From Fragum whitleyi (Eukaryota; Mollusca; Bivalvia; Cardiida; Cardiidae), in contig OX411557.1 of NCBI GenBank assembly GCA_948146395.1, positions 34,884,077-34,948,076 of the forward strand: a stretch of 64,000 nucleotides of DNA. The letters are read 5' to 3'. The position numbers and the translations under genes are program-made. Below, piece after piece: positions 37,601-52,600 of the stretch. Position 1 is the stretch's first letter. The number at the start of each line of letters is the position of its first letter. The notes beneath the pieces are model-generated. The model saw nothing but the letters and a program-made list of their open reading frames with translations, was not told the origin of the DNA and did not search any database.

Positions 37601-40600
37601 AATTTTTCAGCCGTTATTTAAGAAGATATTTTTATAAGGATACATTGGTTTCACGTCAGTGACTTTTACGAGTAGCGTTAGCGACGTCGAATGTTTTCAC
37701 TCAAAGTTTCGAGGGCTTACGCCATTTTAACTGACGTCATCGATTTTTTCCAAGGTTTTCCGGTAATTTTATAAATAGTCGGTCTATGTACATCCGAGCT
37801 TGATCGTGAGATTGGCCTCTGGTGTTCCGAATGCCTTTACATGCTGATCACGACATTGAAAAATATTGGAGAGACAGTTTTTACTAAGATAAGCCTAAAT
37901 AATTGTGAATGCTGATCTTAGACAACGCTGTCTGCCATCTATTTAGTTTAAAACTTGAGCCAGCGTGGTTGAAATGCAACGAAAGTTGACGTTTAATTGG
38001 AGGAAAAGTTTAAATTCAGCAGTATAAGAGGTAACTATGCCTCATGAACCGTTAAGTATAACCCACCTCTCTTCTTTTCCTTCGGTTGAACCAGAAAAGC
38101 CGTATCTATCTCCTCCATACATTCCTCGCAGGGTCTCGTCTGTAACCCCTGTGTCTCTTTAGGGGTCAACCATTCACCCAGGAACGATAACTCCTTGCAC
38201 TTTGGACATTCCATTAGCCGTTCTACCAATACACCTGTATGAAATTTCAAAATTCAAGCATTGTTTTATGTATGTGGCCTGGCTCGCAAAATAAAAAAAA
38301 ACTATCAATGCAATAAAGCGAGAAAAGAATCGACTCCGGTCAAACTGCATAGACTGCACGAGATGATCAGGGACGAAACTTGTTCCTAAATATTAGATAA
38401 TTGTACAAATCTAGAATTATCATCAATAAATATTTTCAAGCTGAATCCAACCGGTATTCCAAATGTTTATTTTACGGAGTTAAGCAGTTATTTCCCTTTG
38501 TATCACGTGACGGGGCATATTTCATTCAATCATTCGCAAATAACTACAATTTTAGTATATATTGTATACTTTTCTATATGATATGTTAAAATCACTGGCA
38601 AAACTCATACCTAGGTATCTGAATTAAAAACAACATGGTTTAATTTTTCTTATGATAAAGAAAACCGAGTGTAGGAACAACTGTGACATTGTTCAGTCGA
38701 GTAAAAGAATAATGTTTTCTGTCCATGTTCCACACTGTGGATCAGTTTTGCCATGACTTTACCTATGTAGGACTGTAATTAATCTTCAAGGTCCTTCAGT
38801 ATGGGTAGGAGTATAGACCACATAGAACTGGCGGATACACTGTCTTTATGTGAGTCAGTGTTGTTATGATTTTACCTGTGTAAGACTGTAGTAAATCTTC
38901 AAAGTCCTTCAGTATAGGTAAGAGTATAGACCACATAGTACTGGCGGGTACACTGTCTTTATGTGGATCTGTGTTGTCATCTCGTAACTCAAACCTTACT
39001 ACACTGATATCATCATTAGACTTACTGTGGCTGAACATCACCTACAAGGAAAGGTTTTGGAGTTTTAAAAACCTTGTAATTTTACATTGATTGGGATAAA
39101 CGTTCTTGCAGCTTAAATTTATCCCTCTCGATTATGCTTCCTGGAAATAAACCAGTTTTCGCACCGAATGTGTGAGCTTATGAAAGAATCGAAATCGAAA
39201 GCGCTCACGGGGATCGATCTCGGGATGTTTAAGTCTAGAAGCCGATGCGCTCCTTCTTGACTACGGACACCACGAGTCCGTAGTAAATTTAGCACTTTCC
39301 TGTTTTACAAAATTTTGGACCTGTCCAAATCAAAGGTTTTTGCAGACGAAAATTTGTCAGAAGCAATTTCTTCTTTTTTCACAATGTTTTCTCCATCATA
39401 AAATCACAGACACGTGAAAAGCGGGGATAATATAGGAAAGGGTTAAGGAACTGATACAACGATTACGTAAAATTCGAAAATGTTTGATTAAATATAAAAA
39501 TAACGGTGTCTAACGAAACTTTCCGTCTTCGGGCAGATTTCAATATTTCTCATTGGGCCAAATTATTTCTCGCCCTATAGGGGCCCGTTAATGACGTTCT
39601 TTTGCTTGAATCCAGCCCAGTGTTCAGAATGACAAACCGGTTCAAGTCATATCTTGCTTCACCGGTATACTTACGTGTAAACCGGGGAAAAATTGAAAAC
39701 GGTTTGCAACATTTTTTCAGCCTGAATGCAGGACGGGTTTCAAACTGAAACAACAACAAAAAATGAGCCCCGCTAGGGCGAGAATTAAGTTGGCCCATTA
39801 TGGGAGGACTGCTTTGATTAAAAAAAGTAAAAACCAACCAATGAGATAATTTATAGATCAGTATAAAGATTTTAATAGACATCATCGTCGAATAATCTGC
39901 GATCGTTTGGTACCTAGTCGGCCATTTTTCAGTATTTAAAGGCGGCTGATCGGAGAGTATTTGAAACTGGTCGGCGATCGATTGGCAATCTAAATTACCA
40001 AAACAAATGCAAGTTATTTTCGTCTATCTGTCATCATTGAATAACATGTAAGTACTGTGAGTATTTATAGAAATTGTAGAATTCGCTATTTTGACTCGAT
40101 TGTATACCAATGTATAGACCTGCAATTTCAAGTGAGTGATAAAAGATCAATTTTACATTGAAAATGAAAGGAGATAACGGTTTTTCGGACCTCACTCTTT
40201 CTTGCGGAAGTATACTGTAACCACAAGTCACAATAGCGTCTTGGAGTTATACTTGTTATTACATGTTTGTTTTGAAATATATGTGATTAATACATTTAAC
40301 TTTTTAACAATAACGATAGCCAGATTGACAGAAAAATAATCTTTCTTTTTATCTAATTATCGGTTTGACCGATTTGCCAGAGAAAACTAACTTTACCATT
40401 AACTAGGCCATATATCGCTGTAACTGATATCGTTGTATGCGGAGTTTGCTGTATATCTATCTTTTAGATAAACAGAAATATTTTTTAAATCATGCCCTAT
40501 AACAAACCTGTAGAGTTTCTGTTTTATGCCTGGCGTGAAACCCATCCTTCCAATGGGACAAAAATTTGAGGTTATGTTTACTGCGATGTGCTCGAACACT

Positions 40601-43600
40601 GAGCATCTCAAACAGTCCTGGCGGCAAATACTTCGGGAATCTGAAATATAGATGATAGATGATATAGGGGAGACGGGGGTAAAGTGAAACTCTCGAATTT
40701 TCTTCCATATTCTTTTTCTTACGACCTTTTCATTGCACCTAGAACTTGTACTTCTTTGAAATTCTTTCCACATTAAAATGGTATTTGATATTATTAGCAG
40801 GTAAAAAAGTAATTAAAAATGTATTGTAGCGCCAAAGTTGTAAAAAATCGAGAAATTAAATATTAATTTCTCAAAACCTCAGAAAACCTCAGCCTTTCAA
40901 ATATTCGTCGAATCCCTTCATTACGACTAAAATTGAAATCACAACATAAATGCACGCGACTATTGATCTAATGACTTACATTTTACAATTTTGTGTGACA
41001 CATGGGTCTGGGGCAAAGTGGAACTGCATGTCCGGAGAAAAGTGAAACAGCGATTTTCTTAAACAATACATGTTTAATTTGTCACTTATTTTTGAAAATT
41101 TGAGTTACATTCCTTCTTGATTTTTAAAATAGTCACACTACACTATCAATCGGTTTAGACATCCTTTCTGTTAAATTTGATCCTTATAAATGCTTTTGTA
41201 CTTTATAAGACATAACACATTTTTATCTACAGTGACAGGAATAAGACATGTACTGTTAGTATGTAACATATACTAGAAGAAAAAACAAGAGGGCCATAGT
41301 GGCCCTTAATCGCTCACCTGAATAGACAGGTAACATCTAAAAAGGTTTTCTAAGATTTGACCCTGTGACTTAGTATTTGACCCCACTTGACCCAATTTCG
41401 AACTTGTACAAGATTCTATCAAGATAATCATTCTGACCAATTTTCAGGTTGATTGGGCTTAAAATATGGCCTCTAGAGTGTCCACAAGGTTTTTCTAAGA
41501 TTTGACCCTGTGACCTAGTTTTTGACCCAATTTTGACCCAAATTTAAACATGTCCGAGATTTTATCAAGATTATCATTCTGACCAATTTTCAGGTTGATT
41601 GGGCTAAAAATATGGCCTCTAGAGTGTCCACAAGGTAAATGTTGACGACGCATGACGCACGACGCACGACGGACAACGGACGACGGACGACGGACATCAA
41701 GTAACCCCAAAAGCTCACCTTGAGCACTTCGTGCTCAGGTGAGCTAATAAACCAAGTGCATTATAAACAGAAACTTTAAAATGAAGTGGCGATCTACAAG
41801 TCAAATGTACGCCTTCTTTAACATCAGTACCACACCATAGAACCGGTTATAACAAGAGACGAAGAGCTTCAGGATTATTACTTATCAAATTGTCTTACCT
41901 GCAAACTCCGGCTAACCTCTGTCTTCTATCTAGGGCCGACCATTTACTTTTAACATCACCGGGTTGTTCCACCTTTCTAAACCATGGTATCAGATATTTT
42001 CTGGAGTGCATGTTATCTGACTCTGGGTCAAGGTCATAGTCAGGGTCAAGTGGTCTATAAATAGCATCATTTCCGAAATAAACTTACATGCAATACGGTA
42101 TTAGCCGGGAAAGAACGTGTCTTTATTTTGTTTATCCTTTTTTCATTCGAACTTGCTTCGATTTTGATTTGTTAAGGTTCATGTAAAGTGTTTGAGACCA
42201 AATATTTAGGGCACTTCATTAGCCAAGACAAAGCAGTATGTCCAGGTATATTATATATCAAAATGAAGCTTTTCGTGAGCACAAGCAGTTAGGCAACATA
42301 AGACCGCCATAGCTATAGCGGTTTAGCCAAAACTTTGTGGAAAAGGATCATTTTGTTCAGAACAAGCAACTGCGTGACGGTTGCATAAAATTGCCCCGTA
42401 TTTTAACAAAGTACAGTCTGAAGTACCATCCAGGTAGTGCTACAACCTTAGATATAAAACTCAGTCTCAAAAGGCTCTTTTGAAACAATCAATTTCCATT
42501 TATTTTTTCAACATACATATCAAACCGGTTTGGTCTGTTTTCAAAATAGATGTAAGGTATAGTGCAACATCACACCATAGTATTGTGAAATATTTTCTGC
42601 GATTTATTTCAAATTATAGGGTTTTTTTATTTCAATGATCTACAATATTACTATATATTTAGCATTCTGTAAATTAGAAATTGATATATTGCTAAACAAC
42701 CTTACAGGTATATAAACAATTAATGTTTATTTATGTTGTGATAACACACCATACCCTAAAAAGATCTACACGTTTACAAATTTAGAATGACATATATGAC
42801 ATATGTGTTTATAAATTAAGTCAAAATAAATTGCTTCCATAACTACGTTTTGGGGCTGAGTTTTATACCAATGGTTGTAGCACTACCTGGATGGCACTTT
42901 AGGCTAGACTTTGTTAAAATATGAGCCAATTTTATCCAACAGTCATGCAGTTGCTTGTTCTGTACAAAATGACCCTTTTCCACAATGTTTTGGCTATACC
43001 CCTATAGTTATAATAGTCTTATGTTTTTCAACTGCTTGTGCTCATAAATAGCTTCATTTTGATTTATAATATTCCTGGACATACTGCTTTTTCTTGGCAA
43101 ATGAATGCCCTTAAAATTGGGTCTCAAACACTTTACATGAACCTTAAAAGCAAAGATATATAATTGAAATAATAAAAGGCGACTTATTAAATCGTGAATT
43201 TTACTAATTGTACATACAAGGAATCGATTTGTTTTAAATAAATGGATACAAGAAATAAAAGTTAAATCATCAAATATAATTTGTCATCAGCTACTTCTTT
43301 GAAATTGAAAAAGTATAATTTCGTCATCTTTGCAATGGGTTAAAAAAAACTATTACTTTTTAGCGACGAGGTATCCGAGGTCGAGTGTATTCATCAATAC
43401 GTTTACAACTTCATAGAACGGTATATTGGTCTCTAGTGGTAATAGATGACTAAACATACACTTCAGGAGGTCCCGGTCTAAAATACCTTCTGTCAGAAAC
43501 TCTTCTTTTAGTTGGTTATAGCGGGACTGCGTTATACCTTTAAAAAGGAGAAAATATAAGAAGTGAATGCACGTATCACGTATTTCTTTAATGCTTTTCG

Positions 43601-46600
43601 GTGGTTTATCGAGAAATAACGGTAGATTATCACTTGATAATCTCACCGCAAAAGCAGTGAAATTATAAAAAAAATAAACCCTGCTTTTGTGCATTTCACC
43701 ATTTCTGACGTCATCTATGCGGGGCGAAATAAGTGACGTCACAATGAACGTTGCATAGCAATCACGTGCAAAATGACGCACTAAACGAAAATATGTCCTA
43801 GAAATTTCACATTTTTTCTAATTTTTGCATTAAAGAAATAGAATAATCGTTTGCTTTTCGAGTAAGATCGATCTGCCACTCGTGAAAATATAGTTTTTGT
43901 TGTTCACTAAATGAAATATAAATCGATCTTACTCTGAAACAAACGATTATCCTCTATATCATATTTTGATTCTTTAATGTGGCTTTTGTATATTGTCAAT
44001 GAGCGATCAAATGTTGTATCTACAACTCGAACAAGTATTTCAATGTAACAATAGTCGTATTTCATGAGTACACGATTCATACTAAAAAGGTTCAATCAGA
44101 TGTGTTTAAATCCCTTTTTCGGAACACGATTAATTACTAGAACCTAGGCCGTGATTGTTGACCTAGACTTTGATGCATTCCTTTGACCTTTAAATCAGTA
44201 GATGCTTATCAATAAGAATTATAATCATACCAAGTTTTAATATTAGTTTTTGAATAAATACAAAAATGTATATGAGCCTGTACATGACAATTTCAATAAT
44301 TTCATGTGTGCGTGATAGACAAACAATGGGTAGAATTGAGAGCCACAAAGTTTATAATTTTCCGTTTGTTAACTGACAATATGAGTCAGAAGCTCTCAAT
44401 AAAACGCACACTGAAGACTCAGAACAGACTTTACGGATGCCCAGGCTGGTCTGAGTCAATGTGAAACCGTTGTAAATGTCACGCACATACTTATATGCTG
44501 ATATGAGTTTTAATGACTTTAAAGGAGATGCAAGAAGTGTACAACGGATAAATGCAAACTTTCATATAGCTATTTCGCCCTGAGGAACAATTACATCCTA
44601 AAAATGTTAAAACCTGAAGAAATAAACACAAATGCATTCTCTAATGAATTGATTTGTCTGCACATGTACTTAAACGAAATAATGTGAAGTGGTGAATTGG
44701 TACTATTCGATTTACAGTATATATGTTGGAATTTGTATGACAAGTCGGCCAGTAATTCCAAACCATGTATATACTTTTTTATACATGCAGATTAATTAGA
44801 AAAAAGAGAAAGTAACAACATGTAAAATGCTTTCAATTTAAAGGGAATATATTGTGCGCATGCATATCCTTCACATAGAAAATTAGATATACGAATAAAA
44901 GCTTGAAATAAATGAATAAATAGACGTATAAAAACAGGTCAAAAGTTTGTTTCAACTTTACTTTACATGTTTTTTTAATTAAACTTTGTATATAAAAATA
45001 CTAAGATCTCTTTTCAGCATGCATTATGTTTAACAAATTGAAAGAAAACGTCGTGCTGATATGTTATTTTTGTAAATAAAGATAGATGTTTTGATGCCTA
45101 TATATAAAAAGAAATAAATCATACGCCACCAGAGCCATTTTACATTTAGGCCCATTTTTCTTAGCACAGCATTCTATCACAAAATGGCTACACTATACGT
45201 ACACGTTCACATGATCAAGAACATATTGTGAACATTTCAAGCAAATCCATCCGTAATTGGACAGACAGACAGGGAAAGAGACAGACAGACGGACTTACAG
45301 ACAGAAGAAGATCATACCATTGTATACTACTACTTTCGGCGGCGTATAAAAAAATGAAATTCAATTATGCACAATGTTGAATCAAAATCGTCTTTAAACA
45401 ATGTCAGAAGAACTGTTAAAGAAGAACGGTTGAATACTGCTTCCTATACAGAAAAAATACACATTTAAGGGTCTTTATAGAAATTCGAACGACCTGCCAT
45501 TAGACAATTCGAAATCACGAGTAGCATCTATCAGTGAAAAATGTATCCAAATCTTTTTCCAAATTGTTGAAGTCGAAACACTTTTGAGCATTCAGACTTC
45601 TTTGGCCAAAAGTTAACTGTAGAATGAACGACGGAAAATATCTCCGTTTGGCTTCCAAAATATCTCCAATATGATAAACATAACTGTTCTTAAGATCATT
45701 TTAAGAAAACTGCCTTATCTAGCACCAAACACAATATTTCATTTTCTATTCTTAAAATAAGACTAAAAGCTCTGTTCCTTGTAACATCTACGTGAAAAGT
45801 GTTAGCAAACCTTAAGTCGTCTAAGGAAACTGTCCTTTTCTTGCACTAAATATCTAACTAATAACCCATAACCAAGGACTGCGAAAAATATCAAATGTAG
45901 CCGTCTTCCTTTTTTATTTTTCTGCTATATGTAATATCTCAGGTCATCTGGAATGGTTGTTCTATAACCACTCGTGTCGCTCCAACAACAACTTCATTGT
46001 TACATATAAACTTTACCTTTGGTCGTGACCTCGTAACTGTTCAAACATTTTTTTTTTCAAATCGCACAACACTAGATCTCACTTTATGACCTTGACCTGG
46101 GAGCTTAAAATGACACATAGCTCATCTTTCTAGAGCGACCATGTGTATATAAAGACCATTTTAATTAACCGTCCGTTTTCAATAATCCATAACTTTAAAT
46201 TTAAATAGATTAGACAGTACATTACTGCTCTTAAATTAATGTATATATTCCCTTGATGTTAAAACTCAAGATACGATTCTTACAACATAGGACTATTGAG
46301 ACATTCTAAATCTTTCTTTTTGTAAACAAAGTGTTCCCTAAGCAACATTTTCTTTAACGACCGCCTTTTGGTGGATCCGTAAGTGGTCGCTTAATAAACA
46401 TTTTACTGTATCTTCTTAGAACTTGACATCAAGTGTGCAAGGCTATATTGATATATCCGTAGAAGTTTATGACCTATGCTCCAGACGAGCTCCATTGAAA
46501 TATTTGACCTTGACCTTAAGCCTGTCTAAAAATTCTTTCAAATCTAACAAGAGTTTATCCAATATCTTTTGTTGTTGTTGCTATTTTCGTTTTGGCAAGC

Positions 46601-49600
46601 GGGTGTTTTTTTAATTCTTTGAAAAAATTTGGTCGTGCTTTCCATTTAATATACCTACCAAATTTCATTAAGATTTGACCACTCATGGAGTAGAGGAAGT
46701 TTACAGAAATTGATAAAGGCTATGCAGCAACGATGCCTACAACGACAGCGAAGACGACAGTCGACGGAACACGGATATTGGGCAACTGTAATAGCTCTTC
46801 TTAAGTACTGTTTGCTCAGATGGAGTGAGAACATTGAGTGTTTTATTTCGACTCCCAGCAACAGCGGTAATATAACAAGTACGCCTTGCACACACGGCCT
46901 GATATGCATTTCTTGCAGATATGATCATTCCACAGACATATATCATGCTTTGTGTATACCAATCTATACAGAGGGGATGGTAAGGCTTATAACAATTTAC
47001 GATGAAAATCGAACATCACATTTGGGGATTGTTGGTGCACGTTTACACTAACTACAACATTTACCTGGTACAAGTGGTCGATCTGTGAACAGTGTTAGAA
47101 AAGCAAGGTGATCGTTTTAATATTTCTTAAAACTTTTAGAATTTGTCTCCGTGTCCATTTTTCTTTACAAAAATAAGGTTAAATTCTTTTACAATTTACA
47201 ATATTTGGAATACAAAATGTATAGAAAATTCACATACTGTCTATAAATTGGTTTTGGTTTTATGTTATTGAATAGTATTAAAAATAATCCCAATGCCGTT
47301 TTTGATCTTTGATCTATCGTTGGATTCTCAGACAGTGTTGGATTTCAAGATATTGCTTTACAATTTTTCCTGGCAACTTATTGAACAATCTTAAATTATG
47401 CACTTGTCTTTTTATACCTTTTCCTTATCTTTCCGATTTAGATTTAATGCATTGTATTCTTAAGAAGTGCATTTGTAAGTTTAGAAATCACAAGTTATTT
47501 AGACAAAAATAGAATAAAACCAGAAAAAATATGAAAATACTTCAAAATTGATATTAATATATAATTAGAGTGATAAAATCAATGCGAAAATAAACAGTTT
47601 TGTTGAACAATATTCTTGAATGGTTTATGTAACAAAACCATTTTGTATAAATCCTTTCTAAAGTACGAGGGTTGATCCAAAAGTTCGTAAAATGAGGTTG
47701 TAAATCATCAGAAAAGTACACTATCAAAACATAAATCATACAGTCTTTTAATGCATCACCTGTGCAATAAACGTGGAAATTTTTAAATGTTTACATTCAA
47801 CTGCGGCTGAAAAATTCACGAAACAAGACAAAGACCCCCTACTAAGGCGGGGGAGCAAGAACGTCAAATGCGACGTAAATGATAACTCTTTTCTATCTAG
47901 TCTACGTAAGCTCTCATGCCTTTCTGTACCGGATGCGTCCACTTACAGAAATTATCCACATCCCATTTTGAATCAAAGTTGTTTCATGGTATTTTCAGTA
48001 AAGTGGAAAGCCAAATGTAGGAAATTTATTTTTGTAAAATATTGAGAATCAATTGGAATATTTTTGTTTGTTGAAACTCAATTACATCATTCTAAATGCT
48101 CCTTTGAAGTCTGTCCCTTTTCGAATATCCGGAATAGCTTTAGGAAAAGTTCTCTTCTCCACACTCTTATCATTTTTCTAAATTATCTGAAATGTTTAGA
48201 TTTATAAATAGCATAGATCGTGTCAAAATTCGAAAATTAAAAAACATTCATATTCAGGTTTTGACGTCTTGTCACTTTTTCCTCGTTTATCAAAAATTAT
48301 TGAATATATTCTGTGCCGGTTAAAAGTGTCACAAAAGCTTTAAAAAATAACAAATAAATTCTCTTTGCTTCCTTTTTAATCAAGCCAAGGAATTCTAACC
48401 AAAGTTTCAGAAAACTTACAGAAAAATTGATTTATTTAACAGATTTTCAATATTTTTTCACGCTCCCCCGCCTTAGCATACATATGTTTCTATGGTAACG
48501 TATTCTAAGACCGCTAAAGATAATTCTGCAAAAAATATAACATTAATATGCTCCGTAGTTACTAAACTGTAAATTGACCAAAATATATAAGGAACAAGCT
48601 AGAAATGCGAAAGTTATTAGCCTATTCTCCGAACTTCTGGATCATCCCTCGTAATTGGTGACACAACATAAATTGTTTATAATACATTTGTAAAATTTTC
48701 CCATAACATTGTCGTAGTGTGATCCGTTTCCCCAAACCTTGAACAAAATATTAAAACATCTTATGTAAAGATTTTATCATATATACGACACATATCTATA
48801 TGTTTATTTTTATTCTGCCCCCCCCCCCTCCCCATTGAAAACCTCTATATTACCTTTTGATTTTCCAGTCAAAGTTGTTCAACAAAACTTTAATGCAATA
48901 AAACTCTAGTTGTGTCATGCACTGCACGTGGACGTCACGTGATCTGCGACATGTACGCCACCTACCTTGTTCTCCGTCCTCCATCACTAAAATTGCATTT
49001 TAAATCATGATAAATCAATAATCAATCGTGAAATTTTGGGATTAAAATCATCGTCGGAAGACTTGCTTCTTTAATTTCTATCGAATCACTCTAAATGTTG
49101 TACCACTGCGGATCTTGTTCAATAGTTCTGTCAACTTGAATTTTGATACAATACTTTAACATTTAGAAAAGCTTATATTCAAAAGATGAAAACATTTCTT
49201 TTTCGATTTTTGTATGGTCTTCTACACCTATTTTGAATTATGATCAATTAGGGTCAAATCAGATAAGATATTATAAAAAGTGTTTCCTCACGCCTTTCCG
49301 TTCCCAATGTCAACGGAAAGTAAAACTTAAAGGACATATACCCATGTTGAATATTGATAACGAGTTTTCACCCACTAATGCTTATATCATATGTAACATA
49401 CCTATAGTTTTAAAGGAATCTTCGACCTCGATGTCCAGTTTCTCGATCAAGTCATGACGAAAGATGGCTCTAAATACGTCAAAGAACCAGGCTGGTCTGA
49501 GTATGATGTACTCCTTTAGGGCTGCATTTGATGCAAACCACAACACCTGCAAGATTGGTAGAATAAAGGAAGAAAGTCAATCGACCAGCCATTCCATTCC

Positions 49601-52600
49601 ATTTCCAATGGCCATTCATATTGTCTTTAATACAAGACCTTGGTAATGCTAATAATTCAAAAGGATTTGTTACGTTAGAAGATATTTTGATGATAATAGA
49701 TTTGTATTGATGGTGAGCAGAGAAAATTTATGAGTAATATTTCTGTAGTAAGTTAAAGTTAACATTTTCCCCTTGCTTAAGAGATAACTAATGTTGTAAA
49801 AGAAACAAAATATTTCAGCATATGCGTCGTTTTTCCGACAATTTCAAACGTACGCCAAGAAAACCATATGACCACCCCGTGCGTTCGTATAGTCGAACCA
49901 GAGTGTGCACATTGCGATTTGCAGATAAACACGGTCTATAAGTATACGCATAGTCAGAAAACCTTTTAATCACACAATGTAGCTTTCGTAGCTACTCTAT
50001 GTCCTCACACACATGTCAAATTGGTGGAAAAGTCTCGCACATACACATTAAACATTCGGTAAATTTAATTGTTTCTTGTCTAATATTTTAATTTCAGAGG
50101 ATTCCACCATATTTCGTGCACTCGTGATTGTCTGAATTATTGGTATTATTTCTAAATGGAAATATGACCCGTCACGCGAAAAGGGACCACCTGGGAAGTG
50201 CGTAAAGTGCCGACCCTAGTCAGACTGCGCGGATTGCGCAGACTGGCTACGTTCGTAACTTTTAGCACCGTGCTAATTTTCTGAATCTAGAATGATTGAT
50301 CTACCTTCAAGTGAAAGAACTTTTGAAATACGACTTCGGGTTGACCTATGCTGGATCAAATCTCTTTTTCAATAATTCATTTTACAGAATTCTCGGATGG
50401 CCCTTTTCGCGTGACGGGTCACTTATGTTTTAGAGTATGCACCTACTTTTTAAGCTTCCACAAAAAGTAGTTCTGAAAGAAATTGCTTTCATTGTTGACG
50501 AATCTTACATTTTTGCTTCATTATGTTAAATCATAAGATATGAAAAGAGTATTTGTTGATTTTATGGAGGAATGAAACTAAAAATCTAATCACACTCATA
50601 AACGAATTCGCCTCGCGTATTCATATAGAGTGATTAGGGTTTTAGTTTTATACCTCCATAAAAATCAATAATTACTCTCTTTATCTCATAAATAATACAA
50701 TTCTAACAATGTCCTTTCATTGTGATTTTAAATTACTACAGTAAAACTTGTTTTAAGCTACCACTAACGGGACCACCAAAAAGCGGTCGTTTAAGAATGG
50801 CCGCTTAATACCCGTTTTTTCTTTTAGTAAGAAACATACTTTTAAATTGGAAATGCATATTATTGCAAAATTTTCAATAATGCTATGATGTTAAAACTCA
50901 CTAGAATCGTCTCATTGAGACGATTCTTGTGAGTGTTTTAAAACATAGGATTCATTTTCAATAATTTTAAGGCCAACCATACCTTCTTTTTTAATACTAA
51001 AGAAAGAGATTTGGAAAACGGTCGCTTTATAAGGATGCTCGCTTAATAGACGTGGTCGCTTGAGCAAGAATGACTGTATTACCTTTCCTGTTTCATGTAG
51101 ATATTGTAGTATACTGTTTAAGAGATGTTTCATCCCGAACCGTTCACAAATTTCCTCTTTAAACTCGTCATATTTGACAATAGGGACCACCATAGAATTT
51201 CCCTTTTCTTCTGCGTAGTTTTCAACATCGGCCCAGAATGTTGGGATCACTCTGAGTACGTTTGGGAATTGACGTTTGTCGTTTGCGAGTAGTTCGATAG
51301 AGGCGCGCACTGTTTCAAAGCCTGCAGAAAAAAGGGTACATACCTAAACTGCAATTCGGGTATTTTCCCCGTTGTTTAATTTATCCACATTCAAAGATAA
51401 TAGCGAAAACAATGTAGTTGCAAAGCGAGGGCGTAATATTTTGTGTGTGGGCGACCAAATTATAAAAACTCCCGCTTAACCTACATGTACCTAAAGTTGT
51501 TATGATTCTTTGGACGCCTACTAACAATTTGTTCTTCTTTGTTTTACCAAAATCAAGCAATATTCTTTATTTCACGTGTACAGCCATTCGCGAATAATAG
51601 CTAATAAATAAATCGCTAAATAACCCCGATTAATACAAATCTCGTTACTAACTGACTTTACATACGTAGAGTCTGGCTGGATGATTTTGCCTTTTTCCAC
51701 ACGTGAAATTGTTGGAGAGCTCACTCATATGCTCATAGAATATGATCATTGCGTTCAGGAAGACAACTGGAGGAAACTATCTCCAACTTATACTTAACTT
51801 TCACGTTCACTTGTGTGCAAACCGGGGTATAATTTGCTAACAGTATGTACCGCTTTGTCATCCAGAACGCAGGGATATCTTTGCTTGAAATTATAAACTT
51901 GTTTTCCTACACAGGTGAGAAATTTCTCAAAATTCAAATTAAGATACATCACTTATTTCAAAGTGAACTTTACACTATTTGTCATCAGTGACAATATATA
52001 GATTCTTTATTCAAGTGCATTTTTAAAGTATTTCAGTATAAAAAATGTCTTATGTGTGCCGTCTAAAAACTATGGCAATATTGCATTAAAATCAAAGTGT
52101 TCAAAGCATTTGATGTACTAATATTGATTCAGTATTAAAATCAAAGCACTGAAAGTACTGATGGTGAACGAACCTGATGGCATTCTAGAGTGATATATTA
52201 AATTCAATTAGAAAAGAGGAATTACGAATGTAAAAAAAAAGTGGGAAGAATTGTCTCGACAAAATTTCCGTTATTCGGAAATTTCACTGCAAATTCAAAG
52301 AAAGGGAAAGAGAGGAAAATCCTGTTAGAAAAATATTTGTTAGAATATGAGATGTTACTCTGTGAAAATTTCTTTTACACACTTTAAATAGGTACATTTA
52401 TTTATAAAACATAAATGGAGAAAACGATTTAATTCTATCTAAAACTGTCTTTAACCTATATCCAATGGTGTTTGTTTTTACAAAAGTAGTTGTTATCATG
52501 TTTAAGCTTATTTCAAGTAAATTTGTTGCATTTGTTTTAACTTTTTTAACTATCTTTGTTTCTTCTCAGAGGATGAAAAGGTCTTTGAGTACCAACCAAA

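Noticed and set aside
40641..40773. Alternative frame overlapping ROCO exon 8
   Set aside because: The frame that continues into COR-B begins at the 40640 acceptor; the longer overlapping frame has no COR similarity.
43538..43781. Upstream extension of the exon 6 frame
   Set aside because: A clear acceptor at 43538-43539 and the phase from exon 5 place this part in the intron.
46710..47051. 113-codon open frame, plus strand
   Set aside because: It begins in a degenerate ACGACAGCGAAGACGACAG repeat tract of the dispersed-repeat type, runs through ROCO intron 5 on the opposite strand and shows no family feature.
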